64,000 bases of DNA from Methanolobus profundi (lineage in GTDB: Archaea; Halobacteriota; Methanosarcinia; Methanosarcinales; Methanosarcinaceae), in the NCBI RefSeq assembly GCF_900114835.1, contig NZ_FOUJ01000001.1, positions 124,001 through 188,000 on the forward strand. The letters are read 5' to 3'. The position numbers and the translations under genes were made by a program. The notes below the pieces were generated by a model. The model did not search any database, was not told the DNA's origin, and saw nothing but the letters and a program-made list of their open reading frames with translations. Below are positions 27,303-37,756 of this stretch, one piece after another. Positions within the stretch are counted from its first letter, which is position 1, and each line of letters starts with the position of its first letter.

Positions 27303-28622
27303 TTGAATCGTAAAATGTTTTTGTTATTTTGTCTCAGTGTTACTTTATTAGTAAGTATAACTGGTGCAACAACTAATGAAATGAACGTTGAAATTAAAAC
27401 ACATTTAAATTATTCAATAGATGTATTTGCTTATTCAGAGGACTATGTGTATGCAGGTCATGACAGAACATTATCAATAATCAATATAAGTGACCCTATA
27501 AATCCAATATTAGAAGGAAAGTACGAAGCAAATGACTTTATTCGCAAAATAGAAGTTGAAAAAAATATTGCATACATAGTTGATGGAGACAAACAATTTA
27601 GCATCATCAACGTAAGCAACCCAAAAAATCCTTTTGTTGAAGGAAAATATACTTCGTCTGAGTACATATCTACATTTGCTATCAATGAAAACTTTGTATA
27701 TACTGCTGAGGGAAGATATCTTAGAATAGTTAATGTAACTAGCAATAAACATCCAACTTTGAGAGGACAATACAAAGTAGTGTACAAAATAGTGCGTGGA
27801 AATAGAACTCAAGAAATTATAGATGAGATTTCACATATTGAGCTAGAGAATGACTTAGCTTATGCTTCGATTCAAAATTGTATGTTTATAATTAATGTGA
27901 ATGATCCTGACAACATTTTTCTTGAAGGAAAATATTTAACATCGAGCCACATAAAAAATATTGATGTAACCGAAACCATTGGATATTTAAGTTGCTGGAT
28001 GGATGGTTTTTTAGTAGTAAATTTAAATAACCCCAAAAAAATCTCTCTAATCAATAACCATTATATTCCTAAATCAAAGAATAGTGGAACTATATCTACG
28101 AGAAACAAAGATTTTATGGCAATAAAGCAGGTTGTTACGGAAGGGAATTTTACATATGTAATTGGAGATGAAAATCAATTTGTTATTTTAAATAGTAGCA
28201 ATCCTAAAAACATATCAACTGAAGCATGTTTTAGTATCATTGAAAGAAATGACTTTGGAAAAGCAACTCCTGCTTTCGAAGGATACAGTGATAGGACAAA
28301 ACTACTTGATTTTGAAGTTGAAGATAATCTAGTATATTTGGTTGATCGATATAATGGACTTACTATATTGTCTTTTAACGACAATTTAAATGGTGCCAAT
28401 GAACTCGAAATTGTAAGTGAAAATGATACTAGATTATTGAATAATACTGAGCAAGTAGAACAAAATAGCATTAATAAAACTAAAATTGATGATAAATTGC
28501 ATGATAAAAAATTTGAAGAACTACCTTTAGAATCTAATAATAGCTCCAAGATTCCAGGGTTTGAAATTACATATTCTTGTATAGTAATTATTATTTTGTA
28601 TTGTGTGAGGCGTTTGTTTTGA
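27303..28622 (+). CDS. LVIVD-repeat surface protein with PGF-CTERM-like tail
   Basis: This 439-residue secreted protein has a signal peptide (NRKMFLLFCLSVTLLVSITGA), then at least five repeats of about 40-50 residues with the pattern YVxxxxxxLxIINxSNPxNPxxEGKY, typical of LVIVD beta-propeller proteins on archaeal surfaces. The tail PGFEITYSCIVIIILYCVRRLF is a degenerate PGF-CTERM signal. The TTG at 27303 follows GAGGTGG; an ATG at 27315 is too far from that site. Codon use is strongly AT-rich compared with the rest of the window, which suggests recent acquisition or relaxed selection. Confidence 0.8.
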   Translation: MNRKMFLLFCLSVTLLVSITGATTNEMNVEIKTHLNYSIDVFAYSEDYVYAGHDRTLSIINISDPINPILEGKYEANDFIRKIEVEKNIAYIVDGDKQFSIINVSNPKNPFVEGKYTSSEYISTFAINENFVYTAEGRYLRIVNVTSNKHPTLRGQYKVVYKIVRGNRTQEIIDEISHIELENDLAYASIQNCMFIINVNDPDNIFLEGKYLTSSHIKNIDVTETIGYLSCWMDGFLVVNLNNPKKISLINNHYIPKSKNSGTISTRNKDFMAIKQVVTEGNFTYVIGDENQFVILNSSNPKNISTEACFSIIERNDFGKATPAFEGYSDRTKLLDFEVEDNLVYLVDRYNGLTILSFNDNLNGANELEIVSENDTRLLNNTEQVEQNSINKTKIDDKLHDKKFEELPLESNNSSKIPGFEITYSCIVIIILYCVRRLF

Positions 28623-28630
28623 TTCTAACT

Positions 28631-28677
28631 GATGTACCATCAGGAATGTAGATTATCGATTCTTAGGATGGTACATC
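28631..28677 (+). terminator. Terminator after the LVIVD-repeat gene
   Basis: A perfect 11-bp inverted repeat (GATGTACCATC / GATGGTACATC) encloses 25 bases with an inner GAAT/ATTC pairing, 9 bases after the stop codon. It is followed by TCATATATTTTTG. Confidence 0.6.
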
Positions 28678-29067
28678 TCATATATTTTTGAATTCAAATT
28701 ATATGTTCCGTATTTCTAGATAGCTATAATCCAGCATTATTACGAAAAATATTATTTAATATCGTAATCCGAGTCCGTACTCACCAAGATAGAAGAAAAG
28801 CAATTCAAATTATCAGAATTAAAGAAGTATGTGGCTGCTTTATGTTAAAAAGTTAGTTATTCTCCAGCACCATTAAATACCACACATATTTTACTCCCCT
28901 CATCATTTTTAAAATCAATCTAATGATATTATCAAATTATAATGGAGGGAAAAATGAGCTAATTTGATGATTTCCTAATACTCAATTCCACAAATCAAAA
29001 CCATTAAATAGGCTAAAATGTACTCTTTTATACATTGTTGAATTCCCTTTTTCACAGAGGTATAACT
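28678..29067. other. AT-rich intergenic region upstream of trpB2
   Basis: About 390 bp without a recognised gene. It contains an AT-rich stem-loop at 28739-28768 (ATTACGA / TCGTAAT) and AT boxes near 29002 that could serve trpB2. No mobile element end or RNA gene was recognised. Confidence 0.4.
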
Positions 29068-30366
29068 ATGGATCATACAAAGATATTACTTGACGAGAAT
29101 GAGATGCCAAAGCAGTGGTATAACATACTGGCTGACCTTCCGGTGGAGCCACCACTGAACCCGGCGACCAATGAGCCGATGAACCCTGCGGACCTTGAGC
29201 CTATATTCGCGAAAGAGCTCATAGCACAGGAGATCAGCTCCAAGAAATACATTGACATTCCTGATGAGATCCAGGAGATATACAAGCTCTGGAGACCATC
29301 ACCTCTGCACAGGGCACACAGGCTTGAAAAGGTACTGGGTACGCCTGCAAAGATATACTACAAGAACGAAAGTGTCAGTCCTGCAGGAAGCCACAAGCCT
29401 AACACTGCGATCGCACAGGCTTACTATAATATGAAAGAAGGTACCGAGAGGATCACAACTGAGACCGGTGCCGGACAGTGGGGCAGTGCATTGTCACTCT
29501 GCTGTAACTATTTCGACATCGAGTGTAAGGTCTATATGGTACGCTCAAGCTTCTACCAGAAGCCATACCGTAAGTCACTTATCAACCTCTGGGGAGCAAA
29601 TGTCGTTCCTTCCCCAAGCAATGAGACACAGTTCGGAAGGAAGATCCTCGAGATGTATCCTGACACAACAGGAAGTCTTGGTATAGCTATCAGTGAAGCG
29701 ATTGAGGAAGCTGCTCTTAACGACAACACCAAATATGCACTTGGCAGTGTGCTTAACCACACCAGTCTGCACCAGACAGTTGTAGGTCTTGAGACACAGG
29801 CACAGTTCGACAAGACAGAGGACTATCCTGACATCGTAATCGGGTGCTGTGGTGGCGGAAGTAACCTTGCTGGTGTCAGTCTCCCATACATCAGGGACAA
29901 TCTCGCAGGCAAGACCGACACAAGGTTCATAGCAGTAGAACCATCCGCATGTCCGACCCTCACATCAGGTGAGTTCAAGTACGACTTCGGTGACATGGCA
30001 CAGCAGACACCATTGCTTAAGATGTACACACTGGGTTCAGAGTTCATTCCACCAGCGATCCACGCAGGCGGTCTCAGGTACCACGGTGCATCACCTATCA
30101 TAAGCAAGATCGTTGCCGACGGCATCATGGAAGCAACCTCATACCACCAGGTAGAGGTATTTGATGCAGCAGTCCAATTCGCACGCAGTGAAGGTATCGC
30201 TCCTGCTCCTGAGTCCTCACATGCTATCAAGTGCGCCATCGATGAAGCACTCAAATGTAAGAAGACAGGTGAAGAGAAGACCATCCTGTTCAACCTAAGT
30301 GGTCACGGTCACTTCGACATGGGTTCATATGACAAGTACTTCAGCGGCGAGCTGAGCAACGACTGA
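29068..30366 (+). CDS. trpB2: Tryptophan synthase beta chain, TrpB2 type
   Basis: This 432-residue PLP enzyme belongs to the TrpB2 branch, longer than TrpB1 at its N-terminus. The PLP lysine is in [11 protein letters not shown], the substrate region is [13 protein letters not shown], and the phosphate loop is [11 protein letters not shown]. TrpB2 condenses indole (or O-phosphoserine-derived aminoacrylate in some lineages) with serine, usually without TrpA. The ATG at 29068 has GAGGT upstream. No other trp gene is adjacent. Confidence 0.92.
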   Translation: MDHTKILLDENEMPKQWYNILADLPVEPPLNPATNEPMNPADLEPIFAKELIAQEISSKKYIDIPDEIQEIYKLWRPSPLHRAHRLEKVLGTPAKIYYKNESVSPAGSHKPNTAIAQAYYNMKEGTERITTETGAGQWGSALSLCCNYFDIECKVYMVRSSFYQKPYRKSLINLWGANVVPSPSNETQFGRKILEMYPDTTGSLGIAISEAIEEAALNDNTKYALGSVLNHTSLHQTVVGLETQAQFDKTEDYPDIVIGCCGGGSNLAGVSLPYIRDNLAGKTDTRFIAVEPSACPTLTSGEFKYDFGDMAQQTPLLKMYTLGSEFIPPAIHAGGLRYHGASPIISKIVADGIMEATSYHQVEVFDAAVQFARSEGIAPAPESSHAIKCAIDEALKCKKTGEEKTILFNLSGHGHFDMGSYDKYFSGELSND

Positions 30367-30452
30367 TAGCGACCAAATATTTTTCAGTAAAAGTGGTTCA
30401 ATGCCACTTTTTCATTTCTATTTTTTGGATTTTTAGAAATCCTGCTGATCAA

Positions 30453-30620
30453 AACTTTGAAATCAGTAATTTTTAATAACTGAATTATTTCAATAGTCTT
30501 CAGGATTGTAGGGAAGGAAGGTGTTGCTTTTGGCGGATGATGCTTTGATATTTCATTGCCACTGATCATTTGTCGGTCCATCAAAGGCACAGGGATGCCG
30601 GGAACAACAATATTGCAATC
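30453..30620. repeat. Diverged direct repeat, copy 1
   Basis: It shares with copy 2 the segments AACTTTGAA, AATAACTG, ATAGTCTTCA, GGCGGATG, GCACAGGGAT and CAACAATATT in the same order and spacing. On the minus strand it overlaps a 68-codon open frame (30384-30590) containing KHHPPKATPSFPTILKTI. Confidence 0.65.
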
Positions 30621-30848
30621 GAAGAATGATTAACTTAAACCATCCCGAAGGGTCCGGCGAAGCCGGCACAATCCTAAAAAGTGCAAGAAATATTCTATGA
30701 CTTTAATTTTGCTTCTGCCTGCAAACGAGTATTTCCACAGACCTGATAGTTGACCAAAAAAATGAGATGATTCTGCAGATACATGATACATATAAAAATT
30801 CCAGAGCGTTTATTTTCCCCTCGCAGTGTATTATTTCCTATGGATGTT

Positions 30849-31014
30849 AACTTTGAACAAATCAATTTTAAATAACTGCACTATTCTCATAGTCTTCATG
30901 GCGGTGAAGGAAAGTGCCGCCTGCGGCGGATGGTTGTTGTGTTCTTTGTTTTCCAACGATTATTTACAGTGACGTCAAAAGCACAGGGATACAGGGGGCA
31001 ACAATATTTCAATC
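30849..31014. repeat. Diverged direct repeat, copy 2
   Basis: Same ordered segments as copy 1. The minus-strand translation reads NHPPQAALSFTAMKTMRIVQ, similar to copy 1, but the frame is interrupted by a stop on the N-terminal side. Confidence 0.65.
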
Positions 31015-31035
31015 AGGTATACCTTAGAATATATT

Positions 31036-31710
31036 GTGAAAAACGTCAATGATCTGCTGTCTGATCCTGCCAGACGAAAGTCCGTTGAAGCTTTTCGCTT
31101 GTTTCTTCAATTAACAGGACTTGCGATCTTCGTTTATTTTGGCAGCCAGTCCACAATATATGTTATACTTTTAAGTGTACCTCTGGCCTTGCTCTTTGGA
31201 CCTGTCTATTGTGGATGGATGTGCCCGAGAGGCCTTTTCCAGGATATCTTTGCAAGACTTGGACGAAAGGTCCTTGGCAAACGATACAACGTTGCAGTTC
31301 CAAGAAAATACCATCCATTACTGATGTATTCCAGATACGCACTGATGCTGTTTGTTCTGGTGACTTTGATTCTTTCAGAACTTGGTCTTCTTCCCGAATC
31401 CACAGGAATTCTCATACTTGAAGGACTGGTGGTCATAATGGTCGTCTCGATACTGCTCTCATTTTTTGTGGACAGGGCAGCATGCAAGTATTTCTGCAAG
31501 GAAGGGGCTGCTGCGGGACTACTGAACCTTGTAAGCAGAAAGAAGATAAGAAGGGCTGCTTCATTGTGTATTTCATGTGGCATCTGTGACCGTGTCTGTC
31601 CCATGTGGATAGAAATATCGAACAGGGAGATAGTTACGGACCATTCCTGTGTCTGCTGTTTTAAGTGTGTACAGGCCTGTCCGGTGGATGCACTCTCTAT
31701 TGATGAGTGA
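31036..31710 (+). CDS. NapH/CcoG-like membrane polyferredoxin
   Basis: This 224-residue protein has four or so membrane helices (about residues 21-38, 41-58, 94-112, 125-145), a CGWMCPRG motif after the second, and a C-terminal pair of 4Fe-4S sites (CISCGICDRVCP and CVCCFKCVQACPVDA). Members of this family pass electrons between quinone-like carriers or cytochromes and soluble partners. The start is GTG without a visible ribosome binding site. It precedes hel308 without obvious functional connection. Confidence 0.8.
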   Translation: MKNVNDLLSDPARRKSVEAFRLFLQLTGLAIFVYFGSQSTIYVILLSVPLALLFGPVYCGWMCPRGLFQDIFARLGRKVLGKRYNVAVPRKYHPLLMYSRYALMLFVLVTLILSELGLLPESTGILILEGLVVIMVVSILLSFFVDRAACKYFCKEGAAAGLLNLVSRKKIRRAASLCISCGICDRVCPMWIEISNREIVTDHSCVCCFKCVQACPVDALSIDE

Positions 31711-31742
31711 TAATGGCTTTTTGTGGTTGCATTGAGTTCGGG

Positions 31743-31754
31743 TAAATTTATTAG
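31743..31754 (+). promoter_or_regulatory. TATA box of hel308
   Basis: TAAATTTATTAG is centred about 30 bases before the ATG at 31779, which has no ribosome binding site. The message is probably leaderless or has only a few leader bases. Confidence 0.45.
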
Positions 31755-31778
31755 ACATTTTAACCTTTAATCCCGATA

Positions 31779-34022
31779 ATGAAAATCGAATCTCTTGACC
31801 TGCCAGACGATGTCATTCGTTTCTATCTTGATTCCGGTATTGAAGAGCTATATCCTCCTCAGGCAGAAGCCATTGAAAAAGGATTGATAGAAGGTAATAA
31901 CCTGCTTGCTGCAATTCCAACAGCATCAGGAAAGACACTTCTTGCAGAGCTTGCAATGCTAAAGGCAATATCCAAAGGTGGAAAAGCTCTCTACATAGTG
32001 CCGCTACGTGCTCTTGCAAGTGAGAAGTTCGATAGGTTCAGATCATTTTCCTCTGTATCAGTAAAGCCCGGGGAGAACAGGGGTCTTAGGGTAGGTATAT
32101 CTACAGGTGATTTCGAATCAAGGGACGAGTGGCTCGGTTCTAATGACATAATCGTTGCCACATCAGAAAAGACCGATTCCCTCTTACGTAATGAGACCTC
32201 ATGGATGCAGGAAATTACAACCATTGTTGTGGATGAGGTACATCTGCTTGACTCTGCTAACAGGGGTCCTACTCTTGAAGTAACTCTCACAAAGCTCATG
32301 AAGCTCAACCCTAATTGCCAGATCATTGCTCTTTCGGCAACTGTGGGTAATGCTTACGAGGTAGCTGACTGGCTGAAGGCAAAACTTGTGCTAAGTGAGT
32401 GGCGTCCTACAAGTTTACGTGAAGGTGTTTACTATGGAGGGAACATCAATTTTCATGGTTCACAGAAACTTATAGATCCAAGGACCAATGATGATGCTGT
32501 CAATATCCTTCTGGATACACTGGAAGAAGGAGGGCAATGTCTTGTCTTTGAGAGCAGCCGTAAGAACAGTGTCTCATTTGCCAAAAGGGCAGGTGCAAAG
32601 GTATCAGAGACACTTGATAAGCTCACACGTAATGCACTGGATGAACTTGTGGAGCAGATCATAGAGAACGGTGAGACCGAGGCTGCCAACGAGCTTGCAA
32701 AATGTGTGAGGAATGGTACCGCTTTCCATCATGCAGGACTGAACTCAGCACACCGAAGGATAGTAGAGGACGGTTTCAGAAGCAACAAGATAAAGGTGAT
32801 AAGCAGCACTCCTACCCTTGCAGCAGGACTCAATCTTCCTGCAAGAAGGGTGATCATCAGGAGTTACAGGCGTTACGACCCGAATTATGGAATGCAGCCG
32901 ATCCCTGTCCTTGATTACAAGCAGATGGCAGGCCGTGCAGGCAGGCCGCATCTTGATCCATATGGTGAATCCGTGCTCATCGCCAAGTCATACGATGAGA
33001 TGGCAGGTCTTTTTGATAATTACATTGATTCGGATGCTGAGGATATCTGGTCCAAGCTCGGTTCAGAGAATGCCCTGAGGACTCACATCCTTTCTACCAT
33101 CGTGAATGGTTTTGCAACCACAAGGGATGGACTTCTGGAGTTCATTGAAGCGACCTTCTTTGCCCACCAGAACGATACATGGGGAATCATGGATGTGGTT
33201 GATGAATGTCTTGATTTCCTGAGGGATAACAAAATGCTCGAAGGAGATGAGGCATTGCTTCCAACAGCTCTTGGAAGACTTGTATCCACACTTTACATCG
33301 ACCCGCTTTCAGGTGCTTATATGGTGGATGGTCTGAAGAAAATAAAAAATCCTACAACTATTGGTCTTCTTCATCTTATTTGCAAGACTCCAGATATGAG
33401 GCAATTGTATTTAAGGTCCAATGAATCTGAAATAATCAATGATATTGTTATGGCTCATAGTGATGAGTTTGTGGAAATTCCACCTCGTTCTAAAGAAATG
33501 GAATATGAGTGGTTTTTAGCTGAAGTAAAAACCGCTCTTTTGCTACAGGATTGGGTAGATGAAAAACCTCTTGATCCAATTACAGAAAAGTTCAATGTCG
33601 GTGAGGGTGATGTGCATGCTTTTGCGGACATTGCCGAGTGGCTGATGCATTCCATGTCAAGGCTGGCAGGTCTTATTGCTCCTGAAATGAGCACTGACGT
33701 TTCCAACCAGACCGCCCTTCTTGAGAAAAGGATACATTATGGGGCTTCGCCTGAACTTATTGAACTTGTCAGTATACGTGGTATCGGTCGTGTACGTGCC
33801 CGTAAGCTCTATGATAATGGGATCAAGACCACTGATAGCATAAAGGAGGCCGGTCTGGAACGTGTCTCTGAACTGATCGGTCCAAAGACTGCGCTAAAGC
33901 TCTTTAATGAGATCGGTCTTCATCTTGATATCCGATCAGAGGAGCCGGGAAAGGTAAATTCACAGACCATGAGCTCACTTATGGAAAATGAGCAGAGCAC
34001 TTTCAGTGACTTTGAAAAATAG
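31779..34022 (+). CDS. hel308: ATP-dependent DNA helicase Hel308
   Basis: This 747-residue superfamily 2 helicase acts at stalled replication forks in archaea. Motif [11 protein letters not shown] is at residues 44-53, motif II DEVH at 152-155, motif III LSATVGN near 187-193, and motif [11 protein letters not shown] near 385-393. The C-terminal part has the winged helix, ratchet domain and helix-hairpin-helix segment ([17 protein letters not shown]). All domains are present. Confidence 0.96.
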   Translation: MKIESLDLPDDVIRFYLDSGIEELYPPQAEAIEKGLIEGNNLLAAIPTASGKTLLAELAMLKAISKGGKALYIVPLRALASEKFDRFRSFSSVSVKPGENRGLRVGISTGDFESRDEWLGSNDIIVATSEKTDSLLRNETSWMQEITTIVVDEVHLLDSANRGPTLEVTLTKLMKLNPNCQIIALSATVGNAYEVADWLKAKLVLSEWRPTSLREGVYYGGNINFHGSQKLIDPRTNDDAVNILLDTLEEGGQCLVFESSRKNSVSFAKRAGAKVSETLDKLTRNALDELVEQIIENGETEAANELAKCVRNGTAFHHAGLNSAHRRIVEDGFRSNKIKVISSTPTLAAGLNLPARRVIIRSYRRYDPNYGMQPIPVLDYKQMAGRAGRPHLDPYGESVLIAKSYDEMAGLFDNYIDSDAEDIWSKLGSENALRTHILSTIVNGFATTRDGLLEFIEATFFAHQNDTWGIMDVVDECLDFLRDNKMLEGDEALLPTALGRLVSTLYIDPLSGAYMVDGLKKIKNPTTIGLLHLICKTPDMRQLYLRSNESEIINDIVMAHSDEFVEIPPRSKEMEYEWFLAEVKTALLLQDWVDEKPLDPITEKFNVGEGDVHAFADIAEWLMHSMSRLAGLIAPEMSTDVSNQTALLEKRIHYGASPELIELVSIRGIGRVRARKLYDNGIKTTDSIKEAGLERVSELIGPKTALKLFNEIGLHLDIRSEEPGKVNSQTMSSLMENEQSTFSDFEK

Positions 34023-34043
34023 TATATGATATCCTTCTGCTGC

Positions 34044-34074
34044 CCTGTTCTAAGAATTATATATGATGAACAGG
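34044..34074 (+). terminator. Possible terminator after hel308
   Basis: CCTGTTC and GAACAGG pair across a 17-base loop, 22 bases beyond the stop. The tract that follows is only weakly T-rich, so the role is uncertain. Confidence 0.3.
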
Positions 34075-34165
34075 TATAAGCATCAGAAAACAATTAGTCA
34101 TTTAGCAATAATTATCAATTTGACGTTATCATATTACAATTCTACAGACCTTCAGGGGAAATATC

Positions 34166-35446
34166 ATGCTTTACAAGAAACTATCCGAACTTACCGATGA
34201 AGAAAGGAACAAACTGGTCGGCCGTGGTGGCGGGGATCTTGCAGATGTCGGAGAGACAGTTGCAGCAATTCTAAAGGATGTAAAGCATAATGGCGATTCA
34301 GCCCTTCGAGAATACACTAAGAAGTTCGATGGTGCTGATATAGAGGCCATCGAGGTCTCTAAGGAAGAGATAGATGAGGCTGCAAAGAGCGTTGACCCTG
34401 AACTGCTGGCAAACCTTGAGTTTGCGGCAGCAAATATCAGAAAGTTCCACGAGGCCCAGATGCCTCAGAGGATCTGGTTCATTGAAGTATCCCCGGGAAT
34501 AGAACTGGGACAGAAATTCACTGCGCTTGAAAGCGTAGGTGCATACGTTCCTGGTGGCAGGGCATCGTATCCTTCCACAGCTCTCATGACAATAGTGCCT
34601 GCAAAGGTTGCGGGTGTCAAGAATGTGGTCATGTGCACTCCTCCGGGTAAGGATGGAAAGGTCAATCCTCTGACACTCGCGGCAGCAAAGGTGGCCGGAG
34701 CAGATCACGTTTATAAAATAGGTGGTGTACAGGCAGTTGCCGGTATGGCATATGGAACTGACACTGTCATGAAGGTGGACAAGATAGTAGGTCCTGGCAA
34801 TGTTTTTGTTACATCTGCAAAGATGCAGGTAAGGGACATGGCTGAGATCGACTTCCCGGCAGGCCCCAGCGAGGTGCTGATTATTGCTGATGATTCGTGT
34901 AATGCCAGAATGGCCGCATCTGATATGATCGCTCAGGCAGAGCACGACCCGAACGCTGTGTCTGTAATTGTTACTACATCTGAGAAGCTTGCAGAAGCTG
35001 TAAAGGTCGAAGTGTTAAAGCAGGCAAAAGAGACCCTCAGGACTGAAATAGTCAATACGTCACTTGAGAATGCCGCAGTTCTGGTAGCTGATTCTATGGA
35101 AGAGTGTATTGTTTTCTCCAATGAGTTCGCTCCTGAGCACCTTGAGATAATGGTAGAGGATGAGGATGCTGTCCTTGAGGGAATAGAACACGCTGGTTCT
35201 ATATTCGTGGGCAATTATGCTCCGGTCCCTGTAGGAGATTATGCATCAGGTACCAATCACGTTCTTCCTACGGCTGGTTACGCCAGACTATACTCCGGAC
35301 TCAACCTTGCACATTTCATGAAATCCGCAAGCATACAGAGGATCAGCAAACAGGGACTCGAAACTTTGAAAGATCCTGTTATATCACTGGCTGAAAAAGA
35401 AGGTCTGCAGGGGCATGCGGATTCTGTCAGAACAAGGTTCGAGTGA
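34166..35446 (+). CDS. hisD: Histidinol dehydrogenase
   Basis: HisD carries out the last two oxidation steps of histidine synthesis with NAD and zinc. The 426-residue protein is full length. It has [53 protein letters not shown] and FAPEHLEIM. The ATG follows AGGGG. No other his biosynthesis gene is adjacent. Confidence 0.95.
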   Translation: MLYKKLSELTDEERNKLVGRGGGDLADVGETVAAILKDVKHNGDSALREYTKKFDGADIEAIEVSKEEIDEAAKSVDPELLANLEFAAANIRKFHEAQMPQRIWFIEVSPGIELGQKFTALESVGAYVPGGRASYPSTALMTIVPAKVAGVKNVVMCTPPGKDGKVNPLTLAAAKVAGADHVYKIGGVQAVAGMAYGTDTVMKVDKIVGPGNVFVTSAKMQVRDMAEIDFPAGPSEVLIIADDSCNARMAASDMIAQAEHDPNAVSVIVTTSEKLAEAVKVEVLKQAKETLRTEIVNTSLENAAVLVADSMEECIVFSNEFAPEHLEIMVEDEDAVLEGIEHAGSIFVGNYAPVPVGDYASGTNHVLPTAGYARLYSGLNLAHFMKSASIQRISKQGLETLKDPVISLAEKEGLQGHADSVRTRFE

Positions 35447-35482
35447 GACACCCTTTTACTTTTTTCCATGGCAAATCGGTAA

Positions 35483-35493
35483 TTATTTAATAG
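35483..35493 (+). promoter_or_regulatory. TATA box of the DUF1699 gene
   Basis: TTATTTAATAG lies 57-67 bases upstream of the ATG. Transcription would start near 35513. Confidence 0.4.
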
Positions 35494-35549
35494 GTGAACA
35501 CATACATTATTTTATTAAGTTCTCAACGAACTGGAGGTGAGGGAGACTT

Positions 35550-35948
35550 ATGAAAATAAGAGTTGTAAGTTCGCGAGAGGAGATACCACATTTAAATCCA
35601 AATGAAAGGGTCATCCATCTTGCTTTCAGACCATCGAACAAGGATATATTCTCACTTGTACAGACATGTCCAAAAGTAGAAGTTATCCAGATCCCGAGTT
35701 CTTACAGACGTACTGTCTCAAAGTCCATCGAGATGTTCATGGCCATGCAGAACATTAAGCTCATTGAAGGCGATGTGTGGGGTCACAGGAAAGATATCAA
35801 CGAGTACTATAGTATTGCACCCGCGTTGCTTGACAAGATCAAGGAGCTTAAGTCCGAAGGTATGTCTGATGAAAATATAGTCAACAAACTGGAACGTGAA
35901 GGCAAATTGAACAGAGAAATGCTGTTCTATATATTAAGCAAGAAGTAA
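35550..35948 (+). CDS. DUF1699 family protein
   Basis: This 132-residue protein matches the methanogen-restricted DUF1699 family in style and length: MKIRVVSSREEIPHLNPNER, HLAFRPSNKDIFSLVQTCPK, SSYRRTVSKSIEMF and GDVWGHRKDINEYY. A C-terminal helical segment follows. No function is known. The ATG follows GGAGGTGAGG and the gene has its own promoter and terminator, so it is monocistronic. Confidence 0.8.
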   Translation: MKIRVVSSREEIPHLNPNERVIHLAFRPSNKDIFSLVQTCPKVEVIQIPSSYRRTVSKSIEMFMAMQNIKLIEGDVWGHRKDINEYYSIAPALLDKIKELKSEGMSDENIVNKLEREGKLNREMLFYILSKK

Positions 35949-36015
35949 ATTTCAACGGGTTGGATCAGGTGCGGTATCAGTGGAGGTACAGCACTCATCT
36001 TCTATTTAAATAAAG

Positions 36016-36055
36016 TTAATTGATAGGTATATCAATTAATTATTTTTGTTTTTCT
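36016..36055 (+). terminator. Terminator after the DUF1699 gene
   Basis: A perfect 9-bp inverted repeat (TTAATTGAT / ATCAATTAA) with a 6-base loop is followed directly by a T-rich run (TTATTTTTGTTTTTC). Confidence 0.75.
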
Positions 36056-36123
36056 ATTGACCAGCTTTGCTTTTATTTTACCAGATAAAGTTATCTTGTT
36101 TTAGATTGTAACTTGAGACGATG

Positions 36124-36134
36124 CATATTTATAA
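36124..36134 (+). promoter_or_regulatory. TATA box of cobA-hemD
   Basis: CATATTTATAAG lies 52-62 bases upstream of the cobA ATG; transcription would start near 36155. Confidence 0.45.
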
Positions 36135-36185
36135 GTTGGTAAGTTCATTACCATTCTAAAAAAAGATTAACAGGATCTCACTAAC

Positions 36186-36953
36186 ATGGCCCAGAAATAT
36201 GGTAAAGTCTATTTGGTTGGTTCAGGCCCGGGTGACCCGGAACTATTAACTCTTAAAGCACGTCGTCTTCTTGATACTGTCGAAGTTGTCGTATATGATC
36301 AGCTTCCTGGAAAGGCTATCATCGATTCCATTCCGGAAACCACTGAGAAGATAGATGCAGGTAAACATGCAGGAGAACACACACTTACCCAGGATGAGAT
36401 CAATGCTGTGATCGTCCAGAAAGCTAAGGAAGGGAAAGATGTAGTGCGTCTTAAAGGCGGAGACCCATACATGTTCGGCCGTGGCGGTGAAGAGGCTCAG
36501 GAACTGATAGCTGAAGGTATCGAGTTCGAGGTAATTCCTGGTATCACATCTGCGGTAGCTGTTCCTGCATATGCCGGAATACCTGTGACTCACAGGGACC
36601 ATGCTTCAATGGTGACATTCATCACCGGTCATGAGGATCCTACAAAAGCAGAGAGTGCTCTTGACTGGGAAACACTTGCGAAGTTCGACGGGACCATTGT
36701 CATATTCATGGGCGTCAAGATGCTTGGCAGGAATGTCGGTGAACTGATGAAGTTCGGCAAGGATCCAAAGACCCCTGTTGCACTTATAGAAAGAGGCACA
36801 AGGCCTGACCAGCGTGTGACCGTTGGTGTCCTTGAGAACATTGCCGAGGTTGCCAAAGAAAGAGGCGTGAAGGCTCCTGCTATCACAATAATCGGTAACG
36901 TTGTCCAGCTTCATGGTATACTGGGTGAACAGGCACCTGTCAGTTTTGATTAG
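36186..36953 (+). CDS. cobA: Uroporphyrinogen-III C-methyltransferase
   Basis: This SAM-dependent enzyme methylates uroporphyrinogen III at C2 and C7 to precorrin-2, the branch point to siroheme, cobamides, F430 and siroheme-derived heme. The 255-residue protein has VYLVGSGPGDPELLTLKARR, RLKGGDPYMFGRGGEE and PGITSAVAVPAYAGIPVTHR. It is the stand-alone single-domain form. hemD follows after 11 bp. Confidence 0.95.
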   Translation: MAQKYGKVYLVGSGPGDPELLTLKARRLLDTVEVVVYDQLPGKAIIDSIPETTEKIDAGKHAGEHTLTQDEINAVIVQKAKEGKDVVRLKGGDPYMFGRGGEEAQELIAEGIEFEVIPGITSAVAVPAYAGIPVTHRDHASMVTFITGHEDPTKAESALDWETLAKFDGTIVIFMGVKMLGRNVGELMKFGKDPKTPVALIERGTRPDQRVTVGVLENIAEVAKERGVKAPAITIIGNVVQLHGILGEQAPVSFD

Positions 36954-36964
36954 AGGTGTTGCCC

Positions 36965-37756
36965 TTGGCAGAAGATATCAAGAAACCTGTACTCGCGATA
37001 ATGCGCCCAAAACGCTATCTGGAAGATTCAGTAGCATTAGCAGAGAAAATGGGATTTGAGCCCCTTGCAGTTCCTATGATCGAACTTGCGGACATGAAGG
37101 ATGAATACTTCGATGGTTTTGTGGAACATGTCATGTCGGGAGTATCTGACTATGTTATCTTTACAAGTGCCAACGGTATCGACTTCACTCTGAGCAAGAT
37201 AGAGGACAGGGAAGGGTTCATTGATGCCCTCAATGCCACAAAGGTAATTGCCATAGGTCCGACAACCCGTAAGGCTCTGGAAGACCTTGGTATCAATGTA
37301 CTTGGAATGCCGGGAGTGTACAGTTCCGAAGGTCTTGTAGAGTTCCTGTGTCCCGATGTGAAAGGCAAGGTCATTGACACAGCCAGGAGTTTCTATGGTT
37401 CTACTCTTCTAATAGAGGGCTTAAAGGAATGTGGTGCCGAAGTTCACGAGACAAAGGTCTATACACTGACAAAACCAGAAGGTAGTGCACAGGAAGATTT
37501 CATTTCCAGGGTACTTGCCCGTGAGATCGATGTTTTCGCATTCACAAGTTCCATGATGGTGCGCAATTTCTTCGAGCATGCTGTGGACCAGTCCTCAAAG
37601 AAGGATGTAATTGATATCATGAACGATTCCATAGTTGCTGCCATTGGAATTCCCACTGGGCAGACCATAGAAAGCTATGGTGTGAATGTTTCAGTAACGC
37701 CAGGAAAGTTCACATTTGAGGATATCCTCAAAAAGGTCCGGGAACTGCTTGACTGA
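36965..37756 (+). CDS. hemD: Uroporphyrinogen-III synthase
   Basis: HemD cyclises hydroxymethylbilane with inversion of ring D. The 263-residue protein has the two-lobed pattern with low sequence conservation; DYVIFTSANGIDF, VIAIGPTTRKAL, FAFTSSMMVRNF and VAAIGIPTGQTIESYG are the recognisable elements. The start is TTG at 36965, chosen because GAGGTG ends 6 bases upstream; a GTG at 36956 lies within that site. Co-transcribed with cobA. Confidence 0.9.
   Translation: MAEDIKKPVLAIMRPKRYLEDSVALAEKMGFEPLAVPMIELADMKDEYFDGFVEHVMSGVSDYVIFTSANGIDFTLSKIEDREGFIDALNATKVIAIGPTTRKALEDLGINVLGMPGVYSSEGLVEFLCPDVKGKVIDTARSFYGSTLLIEGLKECGAEVHETKVYTLTKPEGSAQEDFISRVLAREIDVFAFTSSMMVRNFFEHAVDQSSKKDVIDIMNDSIVAAIGIPTGQTIESYGVNVSVTPGKFTFEDILKKVRELLD

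Larger units (their letters stand above)
30367..31035. other. 669-bp gene-poor region with diverged direct repeats
   Basis: No gene is convincing here. The region holds two copies of a 167-bp sequence (30453-30620 and 30849-31014), a short GC hairpin CCGGC-GAA-GCCGG at 30654-30666, and a similar hairpin CCGCC-TGC-GGCGG at 30917-30929 inside the second copy. Confidence 0.6.

Noticed and set aside
30384-30590. Independent small protein gene on the minus strand
   Set aside because: It lies in a repeat whose second copy is frame-broken, and no start signal is present; it is treated as part of the repeat.
34298-34945. 215-codon minus-strand frame inside hisD
   Set aside because: hisD is certain by motif; the opposite frame shows random composition rich in Cys and His.
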